DNA of 64,000 nucleotides from positions 1,240,001 to 1,304,000 of the forward strand of contig NZ_JAFEWF010000001.1 in NCBI RefSeq assembly GCF_017355835.1. Direction: 5' to 3'. A model generated the notes under the pieces. It had not been told where the DNA came from and searched no databases. It was given only the letters and a program-made list of their open reading frames with translations. Source of the stretch: Desertivirga brevis. Lineage in GTDB: Bacteria > Bacteroidota > Bacteroidia > Sphingobacteriales > Sphingobacteriaceae. Both the position numbers and the translations under genes were made by a program. Below are positions 9,145 through 19,021 of this stretch, in pieces (position 1 is the first letter of the stretch; each line of letters opens with the position of its first letter).

Positions 9145-9184
9145 GCGTAGTGCGGTTAAGCCTTCTTTGCAACCTGCACTACGC
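9145..9184 (+). terminator. Strong hairpin after the 8259 gene
   Basis: GCGTAGTGC-GGTT pairs with AACC-t-GCACTACGC: 13 base pairs with one bulged base around a 13-base loop. It lies 25 bases after the stop at 9119. There is no U-tract, so it may work as a weak terminator or as a 3'-end stabiliser. The rest of 9120-9330 shows only TACGTTTG (9298-9305), a possible -7 box for the next gene. Confidence 0.45.
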
Positions 9185-9330
9185 CTACTTCGCCCGTAAT
9201 GAATCTTACCTGTACAACCTCACCCTTTCTTATTAAGCTGGCGCAATCAACCTCTTTTTTGTCGCGATTATACCTAATTTAAATAGTAGCTTAGTAGTAC
9301 GTTTGAAAAAAAGAAATCCATTTTACAGGT

Positions 9331-9762
9331 ATGGCATTAATCAATCCTCACATTAATTTCAACGGAAATGCCGAAGAAGCATTTACCTTTTACAAATCAG
9401 TATTTGGCGGAGAGTTTACAAAAGTTATTCGTTTCAAAGACATTGCAAGTGCTGAATTCCCTGTAGCAGAACATGAAGAAAATAAAATTATGCATATCGC
9501 TCTGCCAATTGGAAAAGGTCCCATGCTGATGGCAAATGATGTTCCAGAGATATTGGGCAAAACAAACGAAAATGAGAACAGAAGTAAAATTGTAGTCACT
9601 ACAGAAAGTAAAGAAGAAGCAGACACAATATTTAACGGGCTTTCAGTAGGCGGACAAATAGAAGCGCCAATTGAAGATAGTCCCTGGGGTTCATACGGTG
9701 GCTGTTTTAGAGATAAATACGGTATCGAATGGATCATAGAATTTGACCCGCAAACCATCTAA
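9331..9762 (+). CDS. VOC-family protein (PhnB/glyoxalase-like)
   Basis: 143 residues of the vicinal-oxygen-chelate superfamily, PhnB-type: INPHINFNGNAEEAFTFYKSVFGGEF at the N-terminus is the usual first beta-alpha-beta-beta-beta module. GSYGGCFRDKYGIEWIIEF at the C-terminus is the second-module signature, with metal-ligand-type His and Glu positions. Such proteins are small cytoplasmic dimers; substrates are generally unknown. The next gene (DUF1579) starts 10 bases after its stop, so the two form an operon, a common pairing in Bacteroidota. Confidence 0.85.
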   Translation: MALINPHINFNGNAEEAFTFYKSVFGGEFTKVIRFKDIASAEFPVAEHEENKIMHIALPIGKGPMLMANDVPEILGKTNENENRSKIVVTTESKEEADTIFNGLSVGGQIEAPIEDSPWGSYGGCFRDKYGIEWIIEFDPQTI

Positions 9763-9772
9763 TCCTATTCCT

Positions 9773-10273
9773 ATGAGTGAAAAATTTGAAACTTCCAGAA
9801 CAACAGGCGCCCATTTTCAACTAAGCAGGTTGGTGGGAAAATGGAAAGGCACTACAAAAACCTGGTTTGATCCCAGCAAGCTAGAGGATGAATCGGCTAT
9901 AAGTGGAACGATGAAGCTCATCCTGGATGGGAGATTCATCATGCATGAGTACGAATCAAGCTTTGGTGATAAACCAATTACAGGTATGGCTATTTATGGG
10001 TACCATTTGGAACTAAGGAAATTTCAGTGCGCATGGATCGACTCTTTTCATAATGGAACTGCAATGATGTTTTCAGAAGGCAAAAAAGATGAAAGAGAAA
10101 TCTCTGTTTTAGGCGGCTACACTTATGTGACACCCGAGACGGAACAGCACTGGGGATGGCGAACAGATATCGCTTTCAGTAGCGATGATGAAATAATAAT
10201 TACAGCTTTTAATATCTCTCCCGAGGGTCAGGAGTTTAAGGCGACCGAAACCGTTTACAGAAAGGTCAATTAA
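9773..10273 (+). CDS. DUF1579 family protein
   Basis: 166 residues. The ATG at 9773 (MSEKFETS) is chosen over a TTG at 9743 that would overlap the VOC gene. DUF1579 hallmarks are present: an LVGKWKGTTKTWFDP motif near the start, LDGRFIMHEYES, YGYHLELRKFQCAWIDSFHNGTA and a terminal FKATETVYRK. The family forms a lipocalin-like beta-barrel of unknown ligand and is cytoplasmic here, with no signal peptide. Operon partner of the VOC protein. Confidence 0.8.
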   Translation: MSEKFETSRTTGAHFQLSRLVGKWKGTTKTWFDPSKLEDESAISGTMKLILDGRFIMHEYESSFGDKPITGMAIYGYHLELRKFQCAWIDSFHNGTAMMFSEGKKDEREISVLGGYTYVTPETEQHWGWRTDIAFSSDDEIIITAFNISPEGQEFKATETVYRKVN

Positions 10274-10338
10274 TGATGAGAAAATCATTATCCTCCTTTT
10301 AAAGTTAACGAAACTTGATGGCTTAGCTTGATAATTAC

Positions 10339-10346
10339 TTCCTTTG
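10339..10346 (+). promoter_or_regulatory. -7 box (TTCCTTTG) five bases before a start codon
   Basis: TTCCTTTG differs by one base from TAnnTTTG, and a TTG lies about 21 bases upstream at the expected -33 distance. The ATG of the next gene begins at 10351, implying a leaderless or very short leader mRNA. Confidence 0.35.
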
Positions 10347-10350
10347 CCGG

Positions 10351-11226
10351 ATGAATTATAAATGGGTTCTTATCCTGGCGTTTGCTTTACAAGTTTTGGT
10401 AGGTAACATTACAGTCGCCCAAGTGTTACCTCCTTCGAATTATTCGCTAAGCCAAAACATGGTTTATAAGTCGGTTGGCGAGTGGAATGGCAGCATGGAT
10501 ATTTATGTTCCCAGGCAAAGCGGCAGAAAAAGACCGCTTATTATCTTCATCCACGGAGGCGGTTGGGTACATGGAAAAAAGGAACAGGAAACTGATTTTG
10601 CTATGTTCTTCGAGAAGAACTTTGTAGTTGCCAATATAGAATACCGGGTTGCCAGACAAGCTGTTGCCCCTGCAGCTATTGAAGACAGCAAATGTGCCCT
10701 ACAATACCTAATTGCGAATGCAGATACTTACAAGATCGACAGAAAAAAAATAGTGATAATGGGTATTTCTGCTGGGGGACATCTGGCTTTAATGACCGGA
10801 TTAACGGCCAAAGATGCCATTTTCAATGATGGATGCACTGCTACTCCAGATAAAAAGTCCAAAGTAGCAGCAATTATTGATGTTTCAGGTATATCGGACC
10901 TTAATCAATGGGACGCGTTGAAAAAAACAGGATCTGCTTCAAGAGATTGGTTAGATGGAAGAGAAGCTGACATATCATTTCTACACGGTCTGTCTCCTAT
11001 CTCATATATTCGTAAAAGCTCCCCTCCTGTCTTTATCGTGCATGGAAATAAGGATAGAACGGTACCCTTTGAACAATCAAAACTTTTGAATCTTAAACTA
11101 CAGCGAGTTGGAGTGCCTACAGAATTTAAAGAAGTGAAAAATGGGGGGCATGCCTTGTCGAAACAAATTAAAGAAGAAGTGAAGATTCCTCTGTTTGATT
11201 TTTTGAAAAGGTTTGGTGTAAGATAA
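10351..11226 (+). CDS. Secreted alpha/beta-hydrolase (esterase/lipase family)
   Basis: 291 residues with signal peptide MNYKWVLILAFALQVLVGNITVAQ. The alpha/beta-hydrolase fold is clear: oxyanion-hole motif IFIHGGGW (about 64-71), nucleophile elbow GISAGGH (Ser near 145), acid in HGNKDRTVPF (Asp near 233) and catalytic His in GGHALS near 264. It belongs to the BD-FAE/acetyl-esterase type that removes acyl groups from carbohydrates or small esters. The gene precedes the GH13 gene by 45 bases, so a shared transcript for periplasmic carbohydrate processing is plausible but unproven. Confidence 0.8.
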   Translation: MNYKWVLILAFALQVLVGNITVAQVLPPSNYSLSQNMVYKSVGEWNGSMDIYVPRQSGRKRPLIIFIHGGGWVHGKKEQETDFAMFFEKNFVVANIEYRVARQAVAPAAIEDSKCALQYLIANADTYKIDRKKIVIMGISAGGHLALMTGLTAKDAIFNDGCTATPDKKSKVAAIIDVSGISDLNQWDALKKTGSASRDWLDGREADISFLHGLSPISYIRKSSPPVFIVHGNKDRTVPFEQSKLLNLKLQRVGVPTEFKEVKNGGHALSKQIKEEVKIPLFDFLKRFGVR

Positions 11227-11271
11227 GAATTCAGATAAACTTTTTTGTTTTTCAGAGGGTTATTGCAGTGC

Positions 11272-12990
11272 ATGAACAACCCTATGAAATTATTTCCTGC
11301 AATTTACCTTTATACCTTTCTGGTTCTACTATTCTCTTGCAAGGAAAAAACGAAGCAACAGGTTCAAACCGGGGAAATACCTTGGTATAAAACAAGTGTG
11401 ATCTACAATGTAGATATCGATGCTTTTAAAGACAGCGATGGCAGCGGAACAGGTGATTTTAAAGGTCTTACCCAAGAGCTTGATTACCTGAAATGGTTGG
11501 GTGTAAATGTCATCTGGCTCTCTCCATTTCAGCCTACTCCGGATCAGGACGATGGCTACGATGTTTCTGATTATTACACGATAGACAAGCGACTGGGAAC
11601 AAAAGCCGACTTCGATTCTTTCATCTCGGAGGCAAAGAAAAGGAACATTAAGGTGGTGATGGACTTGGTGCTAAATCACACCTCCGTTGAACATCCCTGG
11701 TTTCAGCAGGCCCGAAAGGACACTACCTCTAAATATTTCTCATACTACGTTTGGTCAAAAGAACGGCCTGAGGACTGGAACAAGGGTATGGGCTTTCCGA
11801 AAGTTGAGAAGGAAACCTGGACTTTCGACAGCCTTGCAAAGCAGTATTACTTCCACCGCTTCTACACCTTTCAGCCCGATCTCAATGTCGAAAATAAGGA
11901 TGTTCAGCTTGAGATGAAAAAAGCACTGCAGTACTGGTTAAAACAAGGGCTCGACGGCTACCGGCTGGACGCTGTTCCTTTTATCATTGACCTTCCTAAA
12001 ACCGGTGCTGATAACCCTGAAAACAAAATTGAATTCCTTACCGAAATTAGAAAAACTGTTCAAGAGATAAAACCCGACGCTTTGCTGCTTGGTGAAGCAA
12101 ACGTAGAGATCGATAAGAACATTGAATATTTTGGAGAACAGGGCGACCGCTTACAAATGATGTTCAACTTCTTTGGCAATCAGTACCTGTTCTATGCATT
12201 TGCTTCGGGAAATGTAAAAGACTTTGTGAAAGCACTGGAAGATACCAAGGAGAAACCGGTTTCGGCTCAATGGGCCTATTTCCTTCGCAATCATGACGAA
12301 ATAGACTTGGGTCGCCTACCTAAAAATAAGCTGGGCTTAGTATATTCGAAATTTGCTCCCGATACCAGCATGCGTTTGTACGATCGCGGAATACGAAGAC
12401 GTCTTGCTCCTATGTTCTCCAACAATAAAAAGCAATTGGAAATGGCCTACAGCCTTTTGTTTTCACTTCCCGGCACGCCTGTTATACGCTACGGCGAGGA
12501 GATTGGTATGGGCGATGATCAGAGCCTGAAGGAACGGTTGGCGGTACGCACCCCCATGCAGTGGAACCCCGGGCCGAACGCAGGCTTCTCGACGGCTAAA
12601 ACTACTTTCCGGCCGCTGATAAGTCTTGGTGAGTTCAATTACAAAAAGGTGAATGTAGAAGCCCAGAAAAAGACCCCTGGCTCTCTCCTAAACTTCACCA
12701 AGAAGCTTATCGACATACGGAAACAGCATCCGGAGATAGGACTGGGAACCTGGAAGATCCTGGAAACAAAATCAGAAAGTGTGTTGGCTATCAGGTACGA
12801 TTACAAAGGTAAATCCCTGATTATGATCCATAACTTCAGCGAGGAACCAGAGAAAACAAGAGTCGATACAGAAGTAAAATCAGGAAGCCTGGAGGATCTG
12901 TTTACCAAGTCAAGCCTGAAGGTTTCAGACCCTAAGCTGGATGTAAACCTTGAAGCATACGGCTATAAATGGTACAGCGTTAAGGAATGA
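11272..12990 (+). CDS. GH13 alpha-amylase-family lipoprotein, trehalose-synthase-like
   Basis: About 572 residues. ATG at 11272 or 11284 gives a lipoprotein signal (YTFLVLLFSC); an upstream TTG is rejected. The four GH13 regions are present: DLVLNH (region I), GYRLDAVPF (II, nucleophile Asp), LLGEANVE (III, acid Glu) and RNHDE (IV). Features shared with trehalose synthase and oligo-1,6-glucosidase are DSDGSGTGDFKGL, DDGYDVSDYY and RTPMQWNPGPNAGFS. It probably acts on alpha-glucosides or alpha-glucans at the cell envelope. A lipoprotein trehalose synthase would be unusual, so hydrolysis or transglycosylation of maltooligosaccharides is equally possible. No susCD partner is adjacent upstream. 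Confidence 0.85.
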   Translation: MNNPMKLFPAIYLYTFLVLLFSCKEKTKQQVQTGEIPWYKTSVIYNVDIDAFKDSDGSGTGDFKGLTQELDYLKWLGVNVIWLSPFQPTPDQDDGYDVSDYYTIDKRLGTKADFDSFISEAKKRNIKVVMDLVLNHTSVEHPWFQQARKDTTSKYFSYYVWSKERPEDWNKGMGFPKVEKETWTFDSLAKQYYFHRFYTFQPDLNVENKDVQLEMKKALQYWLKQGLDGYRLDAVPFIIDLPKTGADNPENKIEFLTEIRKTVQEIKPDALLLGEANVEIDKNIEYFGEQGDRLQMMFNFFGNQYLFYAFASGNVKDFVKALEDTKEKPVSAQWAYFLRNHDEIDLGRLPKNKLGLVYSKFAPDTSMRLYDRGIRRRLAPMFSNNKKQLEMAYSLLFSLPGTPVIRYGEEIGMGDDQSLKERLAVRTPMQWNPGPNAGFSTAKTTFRPLISLGEFNYKKVNVEAQKKTPGSLLNFTKKLIDIRKQHPEIGLGTWKILETKSESVLAIRYDYKGKSLIMIHNFSEEPEKTRVDTEVKSGSLEDLFTKSSLKVSDPKLDVNLEAYGYKWYSVKE

Positions 12991-13023
12991 TAATTTCCAT
13001 TAAGCAATTCCCCTAAGTTGCAG

Positions 13024-13067
13024 GCTTTCTGCTATTTGAAAGTATAAAATTCAAATCAGTAGAAAGC
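13024..13067 (+). terminator. Hairpin downstream of the GH13 gene
   Basis: Two-part stem: GCTTTCT pairs with AGAAAGC and ATTTGAA with TTCAAAT, around a short loop. It is located 33 bases after the stop. There is no U-run, so termination efficiency is uncertain. Confidence 0.45.
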
Positions 13068-13092
13068 TTATTTAAAATTACTTCTTCCCAAA

Positions 13093-13181
13093 ATTGGTTT
13101 CGCTTGGTTTACACCAAAGCAACCAGAACCGAGATTAAATAGTGGTGGCAAAAATAAAACGACAACCGCATCACATCTTGC
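13093..13181 (+). repeat. 89-bp interspersed element, copy A
   Basis: This stretch aligns over its full 89 bases with 25691-25779. Shared blocks are ACCAAAGC, AAATAGTGG, TGGCAAAAATAAA and ACATCT(T/C)GC. In copy A the outer arm CGAGAT can pair with ATCTTG near the 3' end, giving a nested hairpin. It lies 420 bases before susC; whether it is an RNA element, a mobile palindrome or a regulator site is unknown. Confidence 0.55.
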
Positions 13182-13601
13182 AAAACTACTCTGGATCGAA
13201 ACGGCACAATCTGTCAACTCATAAACAGCACCGGCCTTTTATTAATCGGCAACAAATACTTAAAAGTCCACATGTCAAATTTGGTTGAACTTTTGGCACG
13301 CTAGGCCGAATTTCTTTTTCCCCTTTTCTCAAAATTTGATTTTATAACCAATTAATCGAAATACATATGAAAAGGTGTCGGATTATCCCCGGTAAACTAC
13401 TCTAAAGTTTATCCACTTTAGCTGAAATGACCAATTATTAACGAACAAACCTCGCAAACTAGGGAATGTCCTATTTCAGGTAGCTCTATTTACAATTTTT
13501 TAACCCGTATGAAAAACCGCTGTTTTTATTCCGATGGCTAGAATAAATAAGGCCATCAACAAATCCAAGTTAATTATTAACAACCATTATAGTATCTCAC
13601 A
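13182..13601. other. Long leader or regulatory region of the susC-susD operon
   Basis: 420 AT-rich bases without a convincing gene. Such long untranslated leaders are common before susC. I see no clear TAnnTTTG box and no strong hairpin. Only a brief 'ATGAAAAGG' frame starts at 13367 and it closes after a few codons. The binding site of the downstream AraC-type response regulator would be expected here. Confidence 0.4.
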
Positions 13602-16600
13602 ATGAATAAAATTTACTTAACCAATTACAAGAAATGGAGTTTGGCCTGGGTCCAATTCCTGCTCCTTACTATGCTCCCCTTGTTAATGCCTATTGGAGTA
13701 ATCGCACAGAACCGGCCTATAACAGGTACCGTTACAGACGCTAAAACCGGAGAAACCCTGGTCGGAGTTGCCATTAAAGTACAAAATAGTAATACCGGAA
13801 CATCTACAGACGCCCAGGGTAAATTCAGGTTAAATGTTCCTGCAAACGCAGTTTTAATTGTATCCTATTTAGGCTATACCCCAAAAACAGTCAACACTGG
13901 AACCTCTTCTACTTTTGAAATAAAGCTTACAGCAGACAGTAAAAGCCTTGAAGAAGTAGTAGTAGTTGGATACAATACCGTAAGAAAAAAGGATCTTACC
14001 GGTGCTGTTACGCAAATAAAGCCTGATAAGATCGCCGATCAGAATCCAAATACTGTACAGGACATAATCAGGGGAACACCTGGTTTAAGCGTGGGAATGG
14101 ACCCAACAGCTAAAGGTGGAGGTTCTATTCAAATTCGTGGACAACGCTCTGTTTACACAGATGGTGGTCATAATGACCCATTACTTATTCTCGACGGAAC
14201 TATATTCTATGGTGAACTATCCGAAATTAATCCGGATGATATCGAACAAATAGACGTTTTAAAAGATGCTTCCGCCGCAGCTGTTTATGGTGCTAAATCT
14301 GCTAATGGTGTGCTCCTAATTACCACAAAAAAGGGTAAGGTAGGAAAGCCGAAGATTAATTTTACCAGCAACTTTGGCTTATTTACCCCAGGATCTACCC
14401 GCCAAGTATTTAGTCCGGAAGAATACATCAAGTATCGTCAGGACTGGTACACTGCTCCAACCTATGGCTTGAACACTGCCACCGGCCAATATGAAGCTTA
14501 CCGTACCCCTGTTCAAGCTACAGGCAATCAGAACAGGCCAGGATTTTATGAAATGCCAACGGATGAGAACTTAGCGAAATATGGTATTACGCTTGCTCAA
14601 TGGAGGGCATACACAACAGAACCCACAACTATTCCTGATCAGGAGCGATATGCGAGACGATTGTTACTTAACAATGCGCCGGTAGTTCTAAGTAACTACC
14701 TCAACGGAAAAACGTTCGACTGGTACGATCACACTTTCCAAACGGGAGTTAATCAGGATTATAACATTAGTGCATCGGGCGGGTCGGACCAAATGAACTA
14801 TTATTTGTCTCTGGGGTATCTTTCGAACGAAGGTTTGACTAAGGGTAACGAATTTAGCACCATCCGTTCTAACATGAAAATTAACGGAAAGATAAATAAG
14901 TGGCTTGACCTAGGTGCAAATGTTAATTTCCAGCACAGAACAGATGCTGACCTTTCTGCTGAGTGGCAGAGACAGGTAACGCTAAACTCTCCTTTTGCAG
15001 ATTATGCAGACGCTGATGGCAACCCTGTTGTTTTTCCAATGGGCGATGCTCAGGCTAACAATAGAGGTTATAATTATGACTATGATCGTCAATTTATGGA
15101 CCTTGACAGGGGCTTTACAGTGTTAAATCCTATTCTTACCGCAAAGGTAAAATTGCCCTTCAAAATCAATTATTCCTTCAATGGATCTCCACGCTATCAG
15201 TATTTTCACGACCGTTACTGGGAGTCGGCTAATCACCCTGCCTGGAGGTCAACGAATGGTCTGATAAACCGCGAGCAGTCCGAGCGCTTTGATTGGTCTT
15301 TTAATAATACCTTCAACTGGCAGCACGAATTTGCAAAGAAACATCGTTTAGACCTTACATTTGTACAGGAGGCTGAACAACGACAATTTTGGCGTGACGT
15401 AATTAATGCCCGTGATATTACTCCCACCGATGCTCTTGGCTACCATGAAACCAGTCTAGGAAATAAGGACAGAAGTACATTCAATACAGACGACTCAAAA
15501 GAAACCGCTGACGGTTTACTAGGCCGCTTGTTCTATTCCTACAACGATCGTTACGCTATCACTACATCAATTCGTCGCGACGGATATTCAGCATTCGGAG
15601 CCGCCAACAGACGGGCAACTTTTTTCGCTGCAGCCTTTGCCTGGACATTTACTAACGAGAAATTCTTTAAATGGGCACCAATGAGTAATGGTAAATTAAG
15701 GATCTCATGGGGACAGAACGGAAACAGGCAGTTGGGAGACCCTTATCTTGCTCTTGCAAATCTTTCGTTGGGTGCAAACGGGGCCACAATGGGTTATTTG
15801 GATAATAGTAATAGCCTGGTACAGGCGAAGTATTTGTATATGGATCGCATGGCCAACCCGAACTTAACATGGGAAAAAACTGAGGCCTTTAACGCAGGTT
15901 TGGACTTTGACTTCCTTAATGGCCGCATCTCCGGAGCTGTTGATTATTTCATCACGCCAACGGTGGATATGATTATGAGAAGGCAACTCCAAACGTTCAC
16001 TGGTTTTCCAAACATCAACATGAACCTTGGTAAAGTAGAAAACAAAGGTGTTGAACTTTCATTAAATACCGTTAATATTAAAAAGCAGGATTTCACATGG
16101 AGTTCTACTTTTGGTTTTTCAAAATATAAAAACACCATAAAACACCTTTATTATATCTATGATAACGGTGTTGAACGTGATGACCAGGGCAACAGATGGT
16201 TCATTGGCAAACCTATTGGTGCTATTTGGGACTTTAAAGTTACTGGTATCTGGCAGGCTAACGAAGCTGCCGAAGCAGCAGTTTATGGTCAGCGTCCTGG
16301 TGATCCAAAAGTTGAAAATAAGTTTACTGAGGACGATGTTAAGAATGCAAATGGAACCGTAACCCCCATCTATAATGATAAGGACAGGCAGATTTTAGGT
16401 CAGAGCAATCCTCCTGTGATGTGGTCATTACGCAATGATTTCAATTATAAAAATTTAAACTTCTCGTTTAATATGTACTCCTACTGGGGTCATAAAACAC
16501 CTATCGGCATATATTTAAATCAGGACAACGCTACTTCCCTTGTAACAAATCTTGCTAATACCTGGGAAAAAAAATACTGGAGCCTGGACAACCCTACGAA

Positions 16601-16925
16601 CGAATACGGCCGCTTAGATGCAAGGGGACCTTCTGGCGCAACAGCTCCTCCAAGGATTTATGATCGCTCTTTCATCAGGCTTGAGAATGTTACTCTGGGG
16701 TATACCCTTCCGGTGAAAGTACTTCCAATACCAGGAATAGAAAGGTTAAAAGTATTCGGAACTGTACGCAATGTGGCAGTATGGACAAAGGAGAAATTTG
16801 AATACGGTGATATCGAAACCTTTGATAACGCAACAAATCGCGATGATGCCGCCCAGCGTCAGCGGATGCAGAGAGCCGGTCTGGCTCCTAGAACCTATAC
16901 TTTTGGTCTGAATGTAATTTTTTAA
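13602..16925 (+). CDS. SusC/RagA-type TonB-dependent outer-membrane transporter
   Basis: 1107 residues. Signal peptide to about residue 36 (PIGVIAQ), then a carboxypeptidase-regulatory-like beta-sandwich (RPITGTVTDAKTGETLVGVAI, residues ~38-110). A TonB-box-like stretch EEVVVVGYNTVRKKDLTGAV, a plug with the signature IEQIDVLKDASAAAVYG and SANGVLLITTKKG, and a 22-strand barrel ending in YTFGLNVIF follow. It imports oligosaccharides across the outer membrane with its SusD partner 11 bases downstream. There is no STN domain, consistent with control by the two-component-type regulator at 21532-25554 rather than by ECF sigma/FecR. The downstream GH105 suggests an unsaturated pectic or glycosaminoglycan-like ligand. 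Confidence 0.95.
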   Translation: MNKIYLTNYKKWSLAWVQFLLLTMLPLLMPIGVIAQNRPITGTVTDAKTGETLVGVAIKVQNSNTGTSTDAQGKFRLNVPANAVLIVSYLGYTPKTVNTGTSSTFEIKLTADSKSLEEVVVVGYNTVRKKDLTGAVTQIKPDKIADQNPNTVQDIIRGTPGLSVGMDPTAKGGGSIQIRGQRSVYTDGGHNDPLLILDGTIFYGELSEINPDDIEQIDVLKDASAAAVYGAKSANGVLLITTKKGKVGKPKINFTSNFGLFTPGSTRQVFSPEEYIKYRQDWYTAPTYGLNTATGQYEAYRTPVQATGNQNRPGFYEMPTDENLAKYGITLAQWRAYTTEPTTIPDQERYARRLLLNNAPVVLSNYLNGKTFDWYDHTFQTGVNQDYNISASGGSDQMNYYLSLGYLSNEGLTKGNEFSTIRSNMKINGKINKWLDLGANVNFQHRTDADLSAEWQRQVTLNSPFADYADADGNPVVFPMGDAQANNRGYNYDYDRQFMDLDRGFTVLNPILTAKVKLPFKINYSFNGSPRYQYFHDRYWESANHPAWRSTNGLINREQSERFDWSFNNTFNWQHEFAKKHRLDLTFVQEAEQRQFWRDVINARDITPTDALGYHETSLGNKDRSTFNTDDSKETADGLLGRLFYSYNDRYAITTSIRRDGYSAFGAANRRATFFAAAFAWTFTNEKFFKWAPMSNGKLRISWGQNGNRQLGDPYLALANLSLGANGATMGYLDNSNSLVQAKYLYMDRMANPNLTWEKTEAFNAGLDFDFLNGRISGAVDYFITPTVDMIMRRQLQTFTGFPNINMNLGKVENKGVELSLNTVNIKKQDFTWSSTFGFSKYKNTIKHLYYIYDNGVERDDQGNRWFIGKPIGAIWDFKVTGIWQANEAAEAAVYGQRPGDPKVENKFTEDDVKNANGTVTPIYNDKDRQILGQSNPPVMWSLRNDFNYKNLNFSFNMYSYWGHKTPIGIYLNQDNATSLVTNLANTWEKKYWSLDNPTNEYGRLDARGPSGATAPPRIYDRSFIRLENVTLGYTLPVKVLPIPGIERLKVFGTVRNVAVWTKEKFEYGDIETFDNATNRDDAAQRQRMQRAGLAPRTYTFGLNVIF

Positions 16926-16936
16926 TCCAGCACGTA

Positions 16937-18895
16937 ATGAAAAGAAAATATAATCAAAATAGATTAGTCTCAAGATCATTAAAAGCCCTTTTGATTTTAG
17001 CAGGCGCTGCAATAACTATCACAGGATGTAAAGAGGACTTTTTGGAACCCGACCCGATATCATTTTTCGAACCAGGACCAACTTTCACCACCAAGGGTGG
17101 CCTCGACGCTGCAATTGCTACAGCCGACCGCCATTTAAGGAGCTATTGGACCAATCCTACAATCCAGGATCTTGGCCTTCCAATAAGCACAGAATATATG
17201 TTTTCTGACATGGCCGTAGCTGCGAAGACAGACGACGGAAATATACTGGCAGACATTGCCACCCGTCTAGTGCCTACAGATATGCCTGAAAGATTACGGG
17301 ACCATTTTTGGCGCGAGACATTTAACGGGATTAAGTATGCCAATACTGTACTTACCTATATTGATAATGTGCCTAACATGGACGAGGCCACTAAAAACGA
17401 ATACCGTGGAAGGGCGTATTTTCATCGCTCATTCCGGTACATGGCTTTGTGTTTTGAGTTTAAAGATGTACCGCTGATCACTAAGATCTTAAGTGAGCCA
17501 AAATTGAATTACAGAAGTACGAAGCGTGAAGCGATCCTTGAGAAAATAACCGCTGATATGGAAAACGCGGTGCAGTGGGTGCCAAACCAAAGTGCTATGA
17601 CCCTTAAGGGACTAGTAAATAAGGGCGCTTGCCGTCAATTGCTGATTAAGTGTTACCTGGCGACAGGACAATGGGATAAAGCAATTGAACAGGCTGACAT
17701 CTTAATCAATAGTTCTGGTTACTCATTGATGACGAATAACTTTGGTTCATTTATTAACCCCTACCCTGCTACCTGGCCAATTACCCGGAACGTGATATGG
17801 GATCTTCACCGGCCGGAAAATAAAGGCATAAACGCAAATACAGAAGCGATCATGGTGATGTCTAATCGCCTTTCTACTGATGCTGGATATGCAATGAATT
17901 CGATGCGTAACTGGCTTCCACTACTTGACAATCCAGGTAATTCAACTCCGGACGGAAAGCAGGCAGTAAGGTTTTTTTCAAGGCAGAACGCCAATGGGTC
18001 TGCCAATGCAAATTTCCGTGCTCAGTATGACTATGTACGTGCTCACGGTCGCGGCATTGCCCATATCCGCCCTACTTATTTCGCTCAAAAATCGCTTTGG
18101 TATGTAAATGGCGTTAATGACGAAACTGACCTCAGGCACAATACTGCTGTTGGTAACTGGGTTACCATGGAGTCATTAAAATACAATGATCCAACGAGTA
18201 CCTTTTTTGGTCAAAATCTTCGTCTGCGTAATGCTGCCGGGACTCTTCTATCTACTGATACCATCCGTAACTGGTTTGACTGGCCGCATTACAAATATTA
18301 CATTGAAAATCCACTTGAAACAGGCAATCCAGCGGAAATAAATCATCGTGGTGGAGCGGGTGACCTGTATCTATACCGCCTTGCCGAAACCTATCTGCTC
18401 CGTGCTGAAGCTAAGTTTTATAAAGGTGATCCAACTGCAGTAAATGATGTTAACATCATCAGGCAACGTGCGGGATGTACCCAACTATATTCTACTGTAA
18501 CAATTGGCGACATTATGAATGAAAGAGCCAGGGAACTACATATGGAAGAATGGCGGTTTACAGAGTTGAGCCGTGTTTCCTATTGTCTTGCTCTTAGCGG
18601 CAAGGCTGACGAATGGGGAAACACGTATACGGTCGCCAATCTGCACCAGAACAGCTATTGGTATCAACGCATCCAACGTTACAATGATTTTTATAATAAG
18701 GGGAAAGTATCGGTAAGAGGACGTTCTTATACCATGGCTCCTCATAATATAAACTGGCCTATTCCTAATGATGATATCCAGGCAAATGGCGGAGCTGAAC
18801 TCCGTCAAAATCCGGGTTATTCTGGCGGAAATACAGCTGCTCCAATTTGGGAGAAATGGCAGGACGCTTTAGCTGATGAAGACATTACTAAGTAA
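16937..18895 (+). CDS. SusD/RagB-type glycan-binding lipoprotein
   Basis: 652 residues with lipoprotein signal (LLILAGAAITITGC, Cys near residue 31). Typical SusD features: N-terminal FLEPDPISFF, helical TPR-like core (YFHRSFRYMALCFEFKDVPLI), and the C-terminal YLLRAEAKFYKGDPTAVNDVN plus RARELHMEEWRFTELSR motif found in nearly every family member. It caps the SusC transporter and captures oligosaccharide at the cell surface. It follows susC directly. At 652 residues it is longer than the usual 500-600, with extra loops between residues 290 and 400. Confidence 0.95.
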   Translation: MKRKYNQNRLVSRSLKALLILAGAAITITGCKEDFLEPDPISFFEPGPTFTTKGGLDAAIATADRHLRSYWTNPTIQDLGLPISTEYMFSDMAVAAKTDDGNILADIATRLVPTDMPERLRDHFWRETFNGIKYANTVLTYIDNVPNMDEATKNEYRGRAYFHRSFRYMALCFEFKDVPLITKILSEPKLNYRSTKREAILEKITADMENAVQWVPNQSAMTLKGLVNKGACRQLLIKCYLATGQWDKAIEQADILINSSGYSLMTNNFGSFINPYPATWPITRNVIWDLHRPENKGINANTEAIMVMSNRLSTDAGYAMNSMRNWLPLLDNPGNSTPDGKQAVRFFSRQNANGSANANFRAQYDYVRAHGRGIAHIRPTYFAQKSLWYVNGVNDETDLRHNTAVGNWVTMESLKYNDPTSTFFGQNLRLRNAAGTLLSTDTIRNWFDWPHYKYYIENPLETGNPAEINHRGGAGDLYLYRLAETYLLRAEAKFYKGDPTAVNDVNIIRQRAGCTQLYSTVTIGDIMNERARELHMEEWRFTELSRVSYCLALSGKADEWGNTYTVANLHQNSYWYQRIQRYNDFYNKGKVSVRGRSYTMAPHNINWPIPNDDIQANGGAELRQNPGYSGGNTAAPIWEKWQDALADEDITK

Positions 18896-18905
18896 GTAAA
18901 TACCT

Positions 18906-18933
18906 AAAGGGAGGCGAGTCAGCCTCCCTTTTT
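18906..18933 (+). terminator. Rho-independent terminator after susD
   Basis: GGGAGGC, six-base loop, GCCTCCC followed by five T's. It probably attenuates transcription between the transporter pair and the downstream enzymes. Confidence 0.8.
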
Positions 18934-19021
18934 CTAACGTAAAATAGGCTAAATTTCCCATTTGCCTTAGTTTATCTTGCTTAGCCCCAGCAACAATTTC
19001 AACACACATACTTACCATAAG

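Noticed and set aside
9390..9758. Minus-strand frame of 122 codons over the VOC gene
   Set aside because: Antisense shadow of a well-supported VOC protein.
11272..13602. Idea that the GH13 lipoprotein belongs to the PUL that follows
   Set aside because: A hairpin, the repeat element and 600 bases separate them, and the predicted substrates (alpha-glucan versus uronic-acid-containing glycan) differ.
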